A stretch of 64,000 nt of DNA from Desulforapulum autotrophicum HRM2 (lineage in GTDB: Bacteria; Desulfobacterota; Desulfobacteria; Desulfobacterales; Desulfobacteraceae), in NCBI RefSeq assembly GCF_000020365.1, contig NC_012108.1, positions 3,596,001 to 3,660,000 of the forward strand, written 5' to 3'. Position 1 is the stretch's first letter. Every line of letters begins with the position of its first letter. Below the pieces are notes generated by a model that was given only the letters and a program-made list of their open reading frames with translations, had not been told where the DNA came from and searched no databases. Below, piece by piece: positions 37,149-45,499 of the stretch. Made by a program: the position numbers and the translations under genes.

Positions 37149-37183
37149 CGAGCATTCATTAAAAAATTACAGTTTTTACTTGA

Positions 37184-37226
37184 AACTTGAAAGGTTCTGG
37201 GATAGAAAACTTTCAAGTTTTTTTTT
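37184..37226 (+). terminator. Rho-independent terminator after the RseC-like gene
   Basis: Stem AACTTGAAAG (37184-37193) / CTTTCAAGTT (37210-37219) with a run of nine T (37218-37226). It separates the RseC-like gene from the cytochrome/rnf operon. Confidence 0.85.
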
Positions 37227-37281
37227 GCATTTTTTCGTTCACCAATTGCTAACGATCCACTAAACTGAGGGCAAAGCAATC

Positions 37282-37647
37282 ATGACCTCGAAGAAAGACC
37301 TAAAAATCGCTCTACTCCTGGCAGGCATACTCCTTATCACTGGGATCATCTGTTATGCCTCTTTCCCACCACCAGCACCGGAAGAACCCGTCAGACTCAT
37401 GTTTCACAATGCAGCTGGAAAGGTTCTGTTTGGCCATGGAACACACATTGCCGACTATGACCTTTCATGCGTGGATTGTCACCACAACATTGAGGACGAC
37501 GAGGTCTACAACTGCAGCGAATGCCATGAAGCAACCGGCGATGAAGATATGCCGGGCAGGACAGACGCCTTCCACACCCAATGTAAGGGGTGCCATGAAG
37601 ATGCAGGAACAGGCCCAGTAGAGTGCAACTCATGCCATGCAATATAG
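37282..37647 (+). CDS. Tetraheme cytochrome c (c3-like), membrane-anchored or exported
   Basis: 121 residues with an N-terminal hydrophobic helix (about 8-26) serving as signal or anchor. Four CxxCH haem sites lie at 63-67, 78-82, 101-105 and 115-119 (CVDCH, CSECH, CKGCH, CNSCH), with extra His at 42, 52, 55, 68 and 98 for distal ligands. That fits a cytochrome c3/c7 fold outside the cell membrane. Multihaem cytochromes are known beside rnf in Desulfovibrio and Methanosarcina, where they link Rnf to periplasmic electron carriers. It begins the rnf transcript, 70 bases before rnfC. Confidence 0.88.
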   Translation: MTSKKDLKIALLLAGILLITGIICYASFPPPAPEEPVRLMFHNAAGKVLFGHGTHIADYDLSCVDCHHNIEDDEVYNCSECHEATGDEDMPGRTDAFHTQCKGCHEDAGTGPVECNSCHAI

Positions 37648-37717
37648 TCTGAACACCGGAGTCACCCCTGTGTATTGACCCTTTGCATCTATTTAATTTA
37701 CCAGATAAAGGTTTGTC

Positions 37718-38998
37718 ATGACAAAGAGATCATTTATCGGATTAACTGGCCCCAAGCTCTTGTGTGATCGGATCGAACCCGATCCCAAGGAACCCGAATC
37801 AATTCCCATTCCCAAAAGACTTGTTCTGCTGATCCACGAGCCTTTAGACAGCACACGGGAAACAAAGATCAAAAAAGGAGATACGGTCAAACAGGGGGAA
37901 AGGCTCTTTCTTTATGTGGAAAGTGCTGAGTACGCCGTCGCCCCTGACTCGGGCACCATAACCGCCATTGCCTCGTACACGGGTGACTTTGGTGCTGTGG
38001 CCACCTACCTGATCCTTGAAAGGGATGGCAGGAGCCTTAAAACCGACGAATTCGCCAAGGTCGCAGAGACACCCGAACTTGCGACTGCCGACAAATTCCT
38101 CAGACACCTGCCCGGCGCCCCTCCCCTTGCTCGGCTGCTTGACACAGACCACAAAATTAAAACCCTGGTAATTGAAGGGACAGACTCTGACCTTGCCTCT
38201 ACAACCCGGCAATACCTGCTGACAACAGCCAAAGATGATATCCTGCAGGGAATCGCTCTTATCAGACAGATGACCGGCATTGAAGACATTGCCATCACAA
38301 TTCCCGAAGAGAACAAGGCGTCGCTTCTTTTTGATGGAACCAGAACATTACTGATTTCATCCCAGTACACAAAAGCCCTTCCAAAAATCATCATGAAAGA
38401 ACTTTTGGGCGTAATACCGGTGCCGGGAATGTCCTGCCACGAGCAGGGGGTGGTATTCATGGGCGTTGAAGCCGTCGTTTCCATGGCACGAGCCTATGCC
38501 CTGAAAGAACCGGTTTACGAAAAAGTCCTTACCGTCATTGGCAAGGATGGTATAAGACACAGGGTCAAGGCGGTCATTGGCACCCCGATTCATAGAATTT
38601 TCAAACAGTTTAACATCGTTTGCAACGATCGTGATCGAATTATCATCGGCGGTCCCATGCAGGGAGTTGCCGCCTATACCCTCTACCATCCAGTTCAGCC
38701 TGACACAGACACAATTATTGTCCAGGATTGCGGTGAAATTCCCCATGTCTCGGACTATCCGTGCATCAACTGCGGAAAATGTATCAGGGTATGCCCGGCA
38801 AACATTCCGGTCAACCTCCTGGTTCGATACCTGGAGGCAAGCATGTATGAGGAGGCTGCCGACAACTTTGATCTTAAATCATGCATTGAATGTGGTATGT
38901 GCAGCTATGTCTGCACCTCAAGAATACCCCTGTTTCAATACATTCGACTTGGAAAGCACGAGCTGCTAAAACTGGAAACGGAGGAGACCCATGCATAA
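37718..38998 (+). CDS. rnfC: Rnf complex subunit C
   Basis: 426 residues. The N-terminal flavin/NAD-binding SLBB-type region (for example ADSGTITAIASYTGDFGAV in its PDSGT form, IGGPMQGVAAY) is followed by two [4Fe-4S] ferredoxin motifs, CINCGKCIRVCP and CIECGMCSYVC. RnfC is the peripheral cytosolic subunit that exchanges electrons with NAD(H). The protein lacks the long Ala/Lys-rich C-terminal tail of gamma-proteobacterial RsxC. First of rnfCDGEAB; it overlaps rnfD by eight bases. Confidence 0.95.
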   Translation: MTKRSFIGLTGPKLLCDRIEPDPKEPESIPIPKRLVLLIHEPLDSTRETKIKKGDTVKQGERLFLYVESAEYAVAPDSGTITAIASYTGDFGAVATYLILERDGRSLKTDEFAKVAETPELATADKFLRHLPGAPPLARLLDTDHKIKTLVIEGTDSDLASTTRQYLLTTAKDDILQGIALIRQMTGIEDIAITIPEENKASLLFDGTRTLLISSQYTKALPKIIMKELLGVIPVPGMSCHEQGVVFMGVEAVVSMARAYALKEPVYEKVLTVIGKDGIRHRVKAVIGTPIHRIFKQFNIVCNDRDRIIIGGPMQGVAAYTLYHPVQPDTDTIIVQDCGEIPHVSDYPCINCGKCIRVCPANIPVNLLVRYLEASMYEEAADNFDLKSCIECGMCSYVCTSRIPLFQYIRLGKHELLKLETEETHA

Positions 38999-39959
38999 GC
39001 AGAACAAATACACCGTATCCCACGCTCCTTTCTGGCATGATGGTGACACCATCGCAACCATGAACGTGAACATTATCCTGGCGGCCCTGCCGGCCGCTAT
39101 ATTCGGCGTTCTCACATTTGGCGCTCCAGCCCTGGGGGTTCTGGCCCTGGCCACTTCAACCGCCATGCTCTGGGAGCTTGCCTTTAATTTCATCTCCAAG
39201 CGGGCCATCACCATTGCGGACCTGGATGCCGCGGTCATCGGCCTGTTCGTCGGGATGATGCTTCCGGCCACCACACCCTGGTGGATGGTGCTGACGGGAA
39301 CCTTTTTCGCTGTTGTGGTCGGCAAACAGATTTACGGCGGCATCGGTGCAAACCCCTTTAACCCAGCGGTTATCGGCATTGCCGTGCTGCTGGTTGCCTG
39401 GAAGGGATTCTTTGATTTCGACGCAGCCCTCTTAAACTATGAATTCACATTCAAGGCCCTTGCTCCTTTAGGGGCACTAAAACACCAGGGCGTTGCAGCG
39501 GTCGGTCTTTTTCCCTTAAAAGACCTTGTCATGGGTAACCAGGTGGGGGCAATCGGAACCATCTTCGGCATCGGGATTATTCTTGGCGGTGTCTACCTCA
39601 TCCTCAGGGGATATATCCGATGGGAGATCAGTCTTGCCTATATCGCCGGCATCTTTTTAACGGCCCTGATCTTCAACCTTGCCAATTCAGATCTTTATGC
39701 CCCTCCCCTTTTCCACCTCTTCACAGGCTATACCCTTTTTGCTGCTTTTTTCCTTGCAACGGAAAACTCATCCTCGCCTGTGAACCTTATACCCATGATC
39801 ATCTACGGCATCATGGGTGGCGTCATGACAATCCTTATCAGAAACATCGGGTCCTACCCGGATGGCACTGTTTTTGCGATTCTTTTGATTAACCTAATAA
39901 ACCCACTCATCGACAGAATCAGACCAAAAGCTTTGGGAAAGGTTGTGAAAAATGCGTGA
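38991..39959 (+). CDS. rnfD: Rnf complex subunit D
   Basis: 322 residues, about nine membrane helices. Family features include SHAPFWHDG at the N-terminus, IGANPFNPAVIGIAVL and NSSSPVNLIPMIIYGIMGGVMT. RnfD is the NqrB-like membrane subunit involved in ion pumping. In most RnfD proteins a Thr in an SGATPL-type motif carries covalent FMN; the matching place here reads FKALAPLGALK, without that Thr. It overlaps rnfC and rnfG by eight bases each. Confidence 0.93.
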   Translation: MHKQNKYTVSHAPFWHDGDTIATMNVNIILAALPAAIFGVLTFGAPALGVLALATSTAMLWELAFNFISKRAITIADLDAAVIGLFVGMMLPATTPWWMVLTGTFFAVVVGKQIYGGIGANPFNPAVIGIAVLLVAWKGFFDFDAALLNYEFTFKALAPLGALKHQGVAAVGLFPLKDLVMGNQVGAIGTIFGIGIILGGVYLILRGYIRWEISLAYIAGIFLTALIFNLANSDLYAPPLFHLFTGYTLFAAFFLATENSSSPVNLIPMIIYGIMGGVMTILIRNIGSYPDGTVFAILLINLINPLIDRIRPKALGKVVKNA

Positions 39960-40545
39960 AATGATAAGCATGGTTGTTGTTTTGACGGTTTTAAGTGCCT
40001 TCTCAGGCGGTTTACTTGCAACGGTCAGAAACAGCACACAGGATAAGATTGAAAATCAGGTACTCAAGTTTCAGAAAGCACCGGCTGTAAAGGCCATTCT
40101 CAGTGATGTGTCCAACGACCCCCTGCAGGATCGCTTTAAACTGACCAGCGACGGCGAAGAGATAACATTCTTTGTCGGTAAAAAAGATGGAACACCCGAA
40201 GCCATTGCCTTTGAAACCAAGGGCAAGGGATTTGAGGGTAACATCGGCCTCATGGTGGGTATTGATATCAAATCAGATACCCTCCTCGGAGTTCGGGTAA
40301 CCACCCACAGCGAAACCCCGGGCGTGGGCTCTAGAGCCAAGGATAACCCCTCCTATGTGAGCCAGTTCGACGGCAAGGCGCTTGACAAGGGATTTGCCGT
40401 TAAAAGTGACGGTGGAGAAATTGATGCCATGTCTGGAGCAACGATCACCTCCAAGGGTGTCTGCCTTGCCGCAACCAAGGCCCAGGAACTCTATGCAAAA
40501 CTGAAACCTGAGATCAACTCCCAGATTGCGAATCTGGCCAATTAG
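39952..40545 (+). CDS. rnfG: Rnf complex subunit G (covalent flavoprotein)
   Basis: 197 residues with one N-terminal membrane anchor (about 4-24) and an FMN-binding domain outside the membrane. The flavinylation site is intact in DAMSGATITSKGV, where the Thr receives FMN phosphoester-bound by ApbE; apbE lies 4 kb downstream. THSETPGVGSRA is the second family block. RnfG passes electrons between the periplasmic face and the membrane core, and the tetraheme cytochrome encoded upstream is a likely contact. Confidence 0.95.
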   Translation: MREMISMVVVLTVLSAFSGGLLATVRNSTQDKIENQVLKFQKAPAVKAILSDVSNDPLQDRFKLTSDGEEITFFVGKKDGTPEAIAFETKGKGFEGNIGLMVGIDIKSDTLLGVRVTTHSETPGVGSRAKDNPSYVSQFDGKALDKGFAVKSDGGEIDAMSGATITSKGVCLAATKAQELYAKLKPEINSQIANLAN

Positions 40546-40557
40546 GAGACATAAGTT

Positions 40558-41151
40558 ATGGCTCAATCCATGGCAAAAGAATTCACTAAGGGGCTCTGGG
40601 CTGAACTCCCACCGTTCAGGCTCGTTCTGGGCCTCTGCCCTGTTCTTGCGGTAACTCAAAGCGTTGAAAACGGAATCGGAATGGGGCTTGCAACCACATT
40701 TGTACTCATCTGTTCAAACTTTCTGGTCAGCCTTTTAAGGACCATTATTCCGGCCAAGGTGAGGATCGCCTGTTACATCGTCATTATCGCCACCTTTGTA
40801 ACCATTGTGGAACTTTTGATGCAGGCATTTACCTATGAACTTTTTCTAAAACTCGGTATTTTCATTCCCCTCATCGTTGTAAACTGCATCGTGCTGGGCA
40901 GGGCCGAGGCCTTTGCCGGCAAGAATGCGCCCCATCTGGCCATTGCCGACGGCCTGGGCATGGGCGTGGGATTTACCCTCTCCCTGGGCGCTCTGGGTCT
41001 TGTTCGTGAAAGCCTTGGGGCCGGCACTATCCTTGGGCATCCAGTTTTTGGGCCCGATTTTCAGCCGTTTACCTTTATGGTTCAAGCACCCGGAGCCTTT
41101 GTCTGCCTGGGGTTAATGCTGTGCATCATGAACCTCATTGGTAAAAAATAA
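40558..41151 (+). CDS. rnfE: Rnf complex subunit E
   Basis: 197 residues with about six membrane helices, the NqrD-like subunit. Family features: LGLCPVLAVTQSVENGIGMGLATT at the N-terminus, FIPLIVVNCIVLGRAEAFA and ADGLGMGVGF. RnfE and RnfA form an inverted pair that holds a membrane [2Fe-2S] centre and builds the ion path; one Cys sits in GLCPVL and one in VNCIVLGR, as expected. AGGAGA lies before the ATG; 12 bases after rnfG. Confidence 0.95.
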   Translation: MAQSMAKEFTKGLWAELPPFRLVLGLCPVLAVTQSVENGIGMGLATTFVLICSNFLVSLLRTIIPAKVRIACYIVIIATFVTIVELLMQAFTYELFLKLGIFIPLIVVNCIVLGRAEAFAGKNAPHLAIADGLGMGVGFTLSLGALGLVRESLGAGTILGHPVFGPDFQPFTFMVQAPGAFVCLGLMLCIMNLIGKK

Positions 41152-41162
41152 GGAGATTTGTA

Positions 41163-41738
41163 ATGACTGACTACTTTGTTCTTGCCATCAGCTGCATATT
41201 TGTAAACAACATTCTCCTTGCCCAGTACCTGGGAAACTGTCCGTTCCTTGGGACATCAAAGAAAATGGAAACCGCAACGGGCATGGGCATGGCCGTTGTT
41301 TTTGTACTGGTTCTGGCCGGCTTGATTACCTGGGTTACCAATAACTACCTGTTGAAACCCTTGAACATCGAATATTTGCGGACCCTGTCGTTCATCCTTG
41401 TCATTGCCTCGCTTGTGCAGTTTGTCGAGATGTTTCTCAAAAAAAGCATCCCAGCCCTGTATGCCGGCCTTGGCATCTTTCTGCCGCTGATCACTACCAA
41501 CTGTGCGGTCATGGGTGTCTGTCTGATCAATATCAAAGAAGATTATTCATTTCTCCAGGCGGCTGTGGCTTCGTTCAGCTATGCTGTGGGATTTGGCCTT
41601 GCCCTGGTGCTGTTTGCAGGACTTCGGGAAAGGATCAACATTGCCAGGGTCCCCCAGCCCCTCCAGGACACCTCCCTGGGTCTTGTGACGGCTGGAATGA
41701 TAGCTCTCTCGTTCTATGCGTTCAAAGGAATGGTTTAG
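41163..41738 (+). CDS. rnfA: Rnf complex subunit A
   Basis: 191 residues, six membrane helices, the NqrE-like partner of RnfE. Features: FVNNILLAQYLGNCPFLGTSKK, LPLITTNCAVMGVCLIN and GLRERINIARVP; the Cys of YLGNCPF and TTNCAVMG are the expected ligands of the shared iron centre. Length fits the family. A pentanucleotide repeat separates it from rnfB. Confidence 0.95.
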   Translation: MTDYFVLAISCIFVNNILLAQYLGNCPFLGTSKKMETATGMGMAVVFVLVLAGLITWVTNNYLLKPLNIEYLRTLSFILVIASLVQFVEMFLKKSIPALYAGLGIFLPLITTNCAVMGVCLINIKEDYSFLQAAVASFSYAVGFGLALVLFAGLRERINIARVPQPLQDTSLGLVTAGMIALSFYAFKGMV

Positions 41739-41763
41739 ATTTAATTTAATTTAATTTAATTTA
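41739..41763. repeat. Five tandem ATTTA units between rnfA and rnfB
   Basis: Exact (ATTTA)5 directly after the rnfA stop codon and 50 bases before rnfB. It could vary in length by slippage. No stem or T-run is formed, so it is not a terminator. Confidence 0.9.
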
Positions 41764-41813
41764 ATGCAACACAGTTGATGGTATGATTTTAAAAATCCTG
41801 ATGTGAGGTTATT

Positions 41814-43886
41814 ATGACGGAAGCGCTATTGTTCATGTTGGCCCTTGGCAGTGTCTGCGGCATCGTCCTCAGCTTTGCCTCCAAAATATTTTACGTGTAC
41901 GAAGACCCAAGAATTGCCCTGGTCGAAGAAAACCTTGCCGGCGCCAACTGCGGCGGTTGCGGATATGCAGGATGCAGTGCGGCTGCTGAAGCAGTTGTTA
42001 TTGGCAGGGCCGCACCCAGTGTCTGCGTCATCTCAGGCCCTGAGGCCGTTTTAAAGGTGGCTGCAGTCATGGGGCTTGATCCTGGAACTGCTGAATCCCA
42101 GTTGTCTTACAACCTGTGTGAAGGCGGGGATAGAGCAACTAACAAGTACCACTATATGGGAGTCAACTCCTGCAAGGCCATGGCTGTTATATTTGGCGGC
42201 AAGCGTGACTGCCACGTCGGATGCATCGGCCTTGGTGATTGTATCAAAGCATGCAAATTCGGCGCCCTTAGCATGGGCCCCAAGGGCCATCCGATTGTGG
42301 ACGACGACAAGTGTGTGGGCTGCGGCGCCTGCCAGAAGGCATGTCCCAAGGACATCATTGAGGTCAAGAGCCTGTCTGAAAAGCTTCTAAAGTTTAACCA
42401 GAAGAATGACCCCCTGGCTCCCTGCGCCCAGACCTGCCCCGCCGAAATCAACATTCCCCGTTACATCGCCCAGATCAGAAACAACGACTATCTTGGTGCC
42501 GTCCGGACCATCCGACTCAGGAACCCACTGCTTCTGTCCTGCGGCCGGGTATGCCCCCATCCCTGCGAATCTGAATGCCGCAGGGGAATCGAAGATGAGC
42601 CTGTCTCCATCAACCAGCTCAAGCGATTTGTTGCCGACTATGAGATGTTTTCCGGTTCCAGGATTCCCATTAAATGTGCACCAGATACGGGTAAGAAAGT
42701 GGCGGTCATTGGTTCTGGACCCTCGGGCCTGAGCTGTGCCTACTTTCTCAGGCGAATCGGCCACGAGGTATCAATCATTGAGAGCATGCCAAAACTTGGC
42801 GGCATGATCCGCTACGGAATTCCCGAGTACCGGCTTCCAGACAAAGTACTTGACTGGGAAATCGAAGGGATACTCAACCTTGGCATCAAGAGTTACAACC
42901 ATGTTAAGTTCGGTGTGGACTTCGGCCTTGGATCACTCATGGCGGCCGGCTACAATGCCGTATTTCTCGGTGTTGGTGCCTGGAAGGATTATGAACTTGG
43001 CATCCCTGGCGAAGAGCTTAAAGGATGTTATACCGGCATCAACATGCTCTCCAGACGCGCCGGCGGCGAGACACTGGAACTTGGCCGCACTGCAGCGGTT
43101 ATTGGCGGCGGAAATACCGCAGTCGACTGTGCCCGGACAATGCTCAGACTCGGCCTTGAAAAAGTCTACATGGTTTACCGCAGAACCCGGAAAGAAATGC
43201 CGGCCAATGAGGTGGAAATCGTGGCATCTGAAGAGGAAGGGGTTGAATTTGTCTTTCTTGCAGCCCCCACAAAGGTCATTGGAAACGATGACGGCCACGT
43301 GACCCACCTTGAATATCTTCAAATGAAACTTGGGGAACCCGACGCCTCCGGTCGTAGACGGCCAGAACCCATTGAAGGCTCAGAAACCCGCCTTCAAGTA
43401 GATACCATTGTCACGGCCATTGGCCAGTCCCCTGAGGCAAGCTTTAAGCAGGATCCCCATCCGAGAATGGCAGAGCTTGAGCTCACCCGGTGGAACACCA
43501 TTGAAAATAACCCTGAGACCCTCCAGACCACAATCCCCTATGTGTTCACGGCAGGTGATGCAGCAACCGGCCCCTCCCTTGTGGTGGACGCAATTGGCGG
43601 CGGCAGAAGGGCTGCAAGGTCCATTGACCTTTTTCTCAAGGGAAAACCTGTGGTACCGGTTGTTGACTCACTACAGCACCGGCGAATCAAGGAATCAATA
43701 TTTACCACAGTCAAGGGAATTACCCCGAAAAAACGTGCCAAAATGCCGGAACTCAGCGTTGACCGGAGAATGGATTCCTTTGTGGAGGTCGACCTTGTTC
43801 TTCCTGAAGATGAGGCCATCAGAGAGGCGAACCGCTGCCTCAACTGCTGCAGGCTCTGTTACGACCCGGACATTAAATCTGCATAA
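41814..43886 (+). CDS. rnfB: RnfB fused to a GltD/NfnB-like NAD(P)-linked flavoprotein
   Basis: 690 residues against roughly 190-330 for common RnfB. The RnfB part (1 to about 190) has a membrane anchor (5-28), the CGGCGYAGC cluster motif, then ferredoxin sites CHVGCIGLGDCIKAC and CVGCGACQKACP. From about 200 a glutamate-synthase-beta/NfnB-like unit follows: CAQTCPAEINIPRYI, CGRVCPHPCESECRRG, the FAD motif VIGSGPSGLSCAYFL, the second nucleotide motif VIGGGNTAVDCARTM, FTAGDAATGPSLVVDAI, and a final Cys motif CLNCCRLC. Rnf oxidises ferredoxin; this fusion could let RnfB trade electrons directly with NAD(P)H or another partner. AGGTTATT precedes the start. Confidence 0.92.
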   Translation: MTEALLFMLALGSVCGIVLSFASKIFYVYEDPRIALVEENLAGANCGGCGYAGCSAAAEAVVIGRAAPSVCVISGPEAVLKVAAVMGLDPGTAESQLSYNLCEGGDRATNKYHYMGVNSCKAMAVIFGGKRDCHVGCIGLGDCIKACKFGALSMGPKGHPIVDDDKCVGCGACQKACPKDIIEVKSLSEKLLKFNQKNDPLAPCAQTCPAEINIPRYIAQIRNNDYLGAVRTIRLRNPLLLSCGRVCPHPCESECRRGIEDEPVSINQLKRFVADYEMFSGSRIPIKCAPDTGKKVAVIGSGPSGLSCAYFLRRIGHEVSIIESMPKLGGMIRYGIPEYRLPDKVLDWEIEGILNLGIKSYNHVKFGVDFGLGSLMAAGYNAVFLGVGAWKDYELGIPGEELKGCYTGINMLSRRAGGETLELGRTAAVIGGGNTAVDCARTMLRLGLEKVYMVYRRTRKEMPANEVEIVASEEEGVEFVFLAAPTKVIGNDDGHVTHLEYLQMKLGEPDASGRRRPEPIEGSETRLQVDTIVTAIGQSPEASFKQDPHPRMAELELTRWNTIENNPETLQTTIPYVFTAGDAATGPSLVVDAIGGGRRAARSIDLFLKGKPVVPVVDSLQHRRIKESIFTTVKGITPKKRAKMPELSVDRRMDSFVEVDLVLPEDEAIREANRCLNCCRLCYDPDIKSA

Positions 43887-43913
43887 CAGCTGTTTTCAAA
43901 AGGAGGTAACATC

Positions 43914-44411
43914 ATGACTACCCTTGAGACACTCGAAAGTCTGGAAATTTTTAAGAGCCTCACAGATGAGGAACTGGTAAAAATTCAAGAGCTTTGCTCT
44001 GAAGAAGAGTTCCAGAGGGATGAACGGCTGTTTGCCGAAGGCGAACCTGCCCGCCACATGTATATCGTCACCCAGGGCAAGGTGGACCTGAGATTTGAGA
44101 TGCCAACAGCCAAACGGCCCACGGACGAAAACACCGTCAGTTCCCACGACTATGTGATTCCAGAGTCCCAGGTATTTGGTTGGTCCTGTTTTATCCCGCC
44201 TTATAAAATGCGCCTTTCCGCCTTTTGCACCTCCAGGAAATGCTCAATCATAAAAATCAGCAGCACAGCCCTAACCAATCTCATGGAGGCAGACACCGTT
44301 ATCGGTTACAAGCTGATGCGCTACATGCTCCAGGTCGTTGGATTCCGTTCAAAACAGTTCCAGGACGAAGTGGTAAAGTTCATGGGCATTGATATGATGA
44401 ACTCCTGGTAA
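43914..44411 (+). CDS. Cyclic-nucleotide-binding-domain protein
   Basis: 165 residues; AAAGGAGGT precedes the ATG and the gene starts 27 bases after rnfB. One CNB beta-roll covers most of it (LFAEGEPARHMYIVTQGKVDL, then VFGWSCFIPPYKMRLSAFC). The usual nucleotide-phosphate Arg in RxAxV is replaced by a divergent segment, and no helix-turn-helix follows, so it is not a Crp-type regulator. It ends with a helical tail (VGFRSKQFQDEVVKFMG). It may be a regulatory or assembly partner of Rnf; ligand unknown. Confidence 0.8.
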   Translation: MTTLETLESLEIFKSLTDEELVKIQELCSEEEFQRDERLFAEGEPARHMYIVTQGKVDLRFEMPTAKRPTDENTVSSHDYVIPESQVFGWSCFIPPYKMRLSAFCTSRKCSIIKISSTALTNLMEADTVIGYKLMRYMLQVVGFRSKQFQDEVVKFMGIDMMNSW

Positions 44412-44420
44412 ACGTCTATC

Positions 44421-44455
44421 AACGGGATCAGGCTTGCCTGATCCCGTTTAATTTC
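44421..44455 (+). terminator. Terminator of the rnf operon
   Basis: Perfect twelve-base stem AACGGGATCAGG / CCTGATCCCGTT with a four-base loop, followed by TAATTT. It closes the cytochrome-rnf-CNB transcript and leaves apbE to a separate or read-through transcript. Confidence 0.8.
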
Positions 44456-44470
44456 CTGCCAAAAGTCACT

Positions 44471-45499
44471 ATGAAATATTCAAAAAAAATTCTTTTCTAT
44501 TCTGTTTTGATTGCAACCCTGTTTCTGCTTGTTCAGGACACCCTGACCCAGGCGGAAGCACTTAAAAAGCACACCCTCATGGGAAAAACCATGGGAACCA
44601 CCTACGCCATAACGGTGATGGCAGATTCGATCATTGATGAGGTGCAATTAAAACAACGCATCGATGCAAGGCTTGCCATGGTGAATCAAAGCATGTCCAT
44701 GTTTTTGCCCACAAGCGAGATCTCCCGGTTCAACGCCACATCGGCCCACACACCATTTACCGTTTCCCCTGATTTTGCCCAGGTTTTGGAACAGGGCAGC
44801 CGACTTTACCTGCTTACAAACGGGGCCTGGGATGGAACATTGAAACCCCTTGTGGATCTGTGGGGGTTTGGAACAAAAGCTGCCATCACAAAAATGCCTG
44901 ATCCTGAACGGGTCAAAGCCCTGCTCAGTCAAACAGGATTCAACCGCATCGACATCCAGGGGAAAATTCTGTCAAAAAAGAGCGACTCTGTCACCCTTGA
45001 CCTTGGATCCATTGCCAAGGGGTTTGGGGTTGATGCTGTTGCCTTGATGCTTCAAGGGTCAGGGTTCAGCCGTTTTATCGTTGAAATCGGAGGAGAAGTG
45101 GTTACCCGGGGAACCAAGCCTGGGAACATGGCCTGGACCGTGGGGATTTCAAGACCGGAACCTGGCTCAACCCAGAGCACTCTGTACCGGACGATCAAAC
45201 TCAGGGACAAGGCCCTTGCCACGAGCGGAGATTATCGAAATTTCGTCACGATCGACAATCGAAGCTACTCCCACATCATTAACCCCACCACGGGTTATCC
45301 TGTTGATACGGGTGTGGTAAGTGCCTCTGTTGTTGCAGACAATTGTACCTTTGCCGATGGACTTGCAACAGCCCTGATGGTCATGGCTCCGGAAAAAAGC
45401 CTGGCCATTGTCAACGGCCTCGACAATGTTGAGTGCCTTATTGTTGTGCGGAAACCCGACGGAACGTTTCAGGATTTTTCGTCAAACCGCTTTCCCTGA
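44471..45499 (+). CDS. apbE: FAD:protein FMN transferase
   Basis: 342 residues, with an N-terminal signal sequence (about 1-30). ApbE motifs: MGTTYAITV, LDLGSIAKGFGVDAVA, ALATSGDYRNFV and SHIINPTTGYPV. The enzyme splits FAD and links FMN to a Thr of target flavoproteins such as RnfG. Placement after rnf is common. Its last 31 bases overlap the convergent radical SAM gene. Confidence 0.94.
   Translation: MKYSKKILFYSVLIATLFLLVQDTLTQAEALKKHTLMGKTMGTTYAITVMADSIIDEVQLKQRIDARLAMVNQSMSMFLPTSEISRFNATSAHTPFTVSPDFAQVLEQGSRLYLLTNGAWDGTLKPLVDLWGFGTKAAITKMPDPERVKALLSQTGFNRIDIQGKILSKKSDSVTLDLGSIAKGFGVDAVALMLQGSGFSRFIVEIGGEVVTRGTKPGNMAWTVGISRPEPGSTQSTLYRTIKLRDKALATSGDYRNFVTIDNRSYSHIINPTTGYPVDTGVVSASVVADNCTFADGLATALMVMAPEKSLAIVNGLDNVECLIVVRKPDGTFQDFSSNRFP

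Noticed and set aside
43914-44411. CNB protein considered as a Crp/Fnr regulator
   Set aside because: No helix-turn-helix follows the CNB roll and the protein ends at 165 residues.
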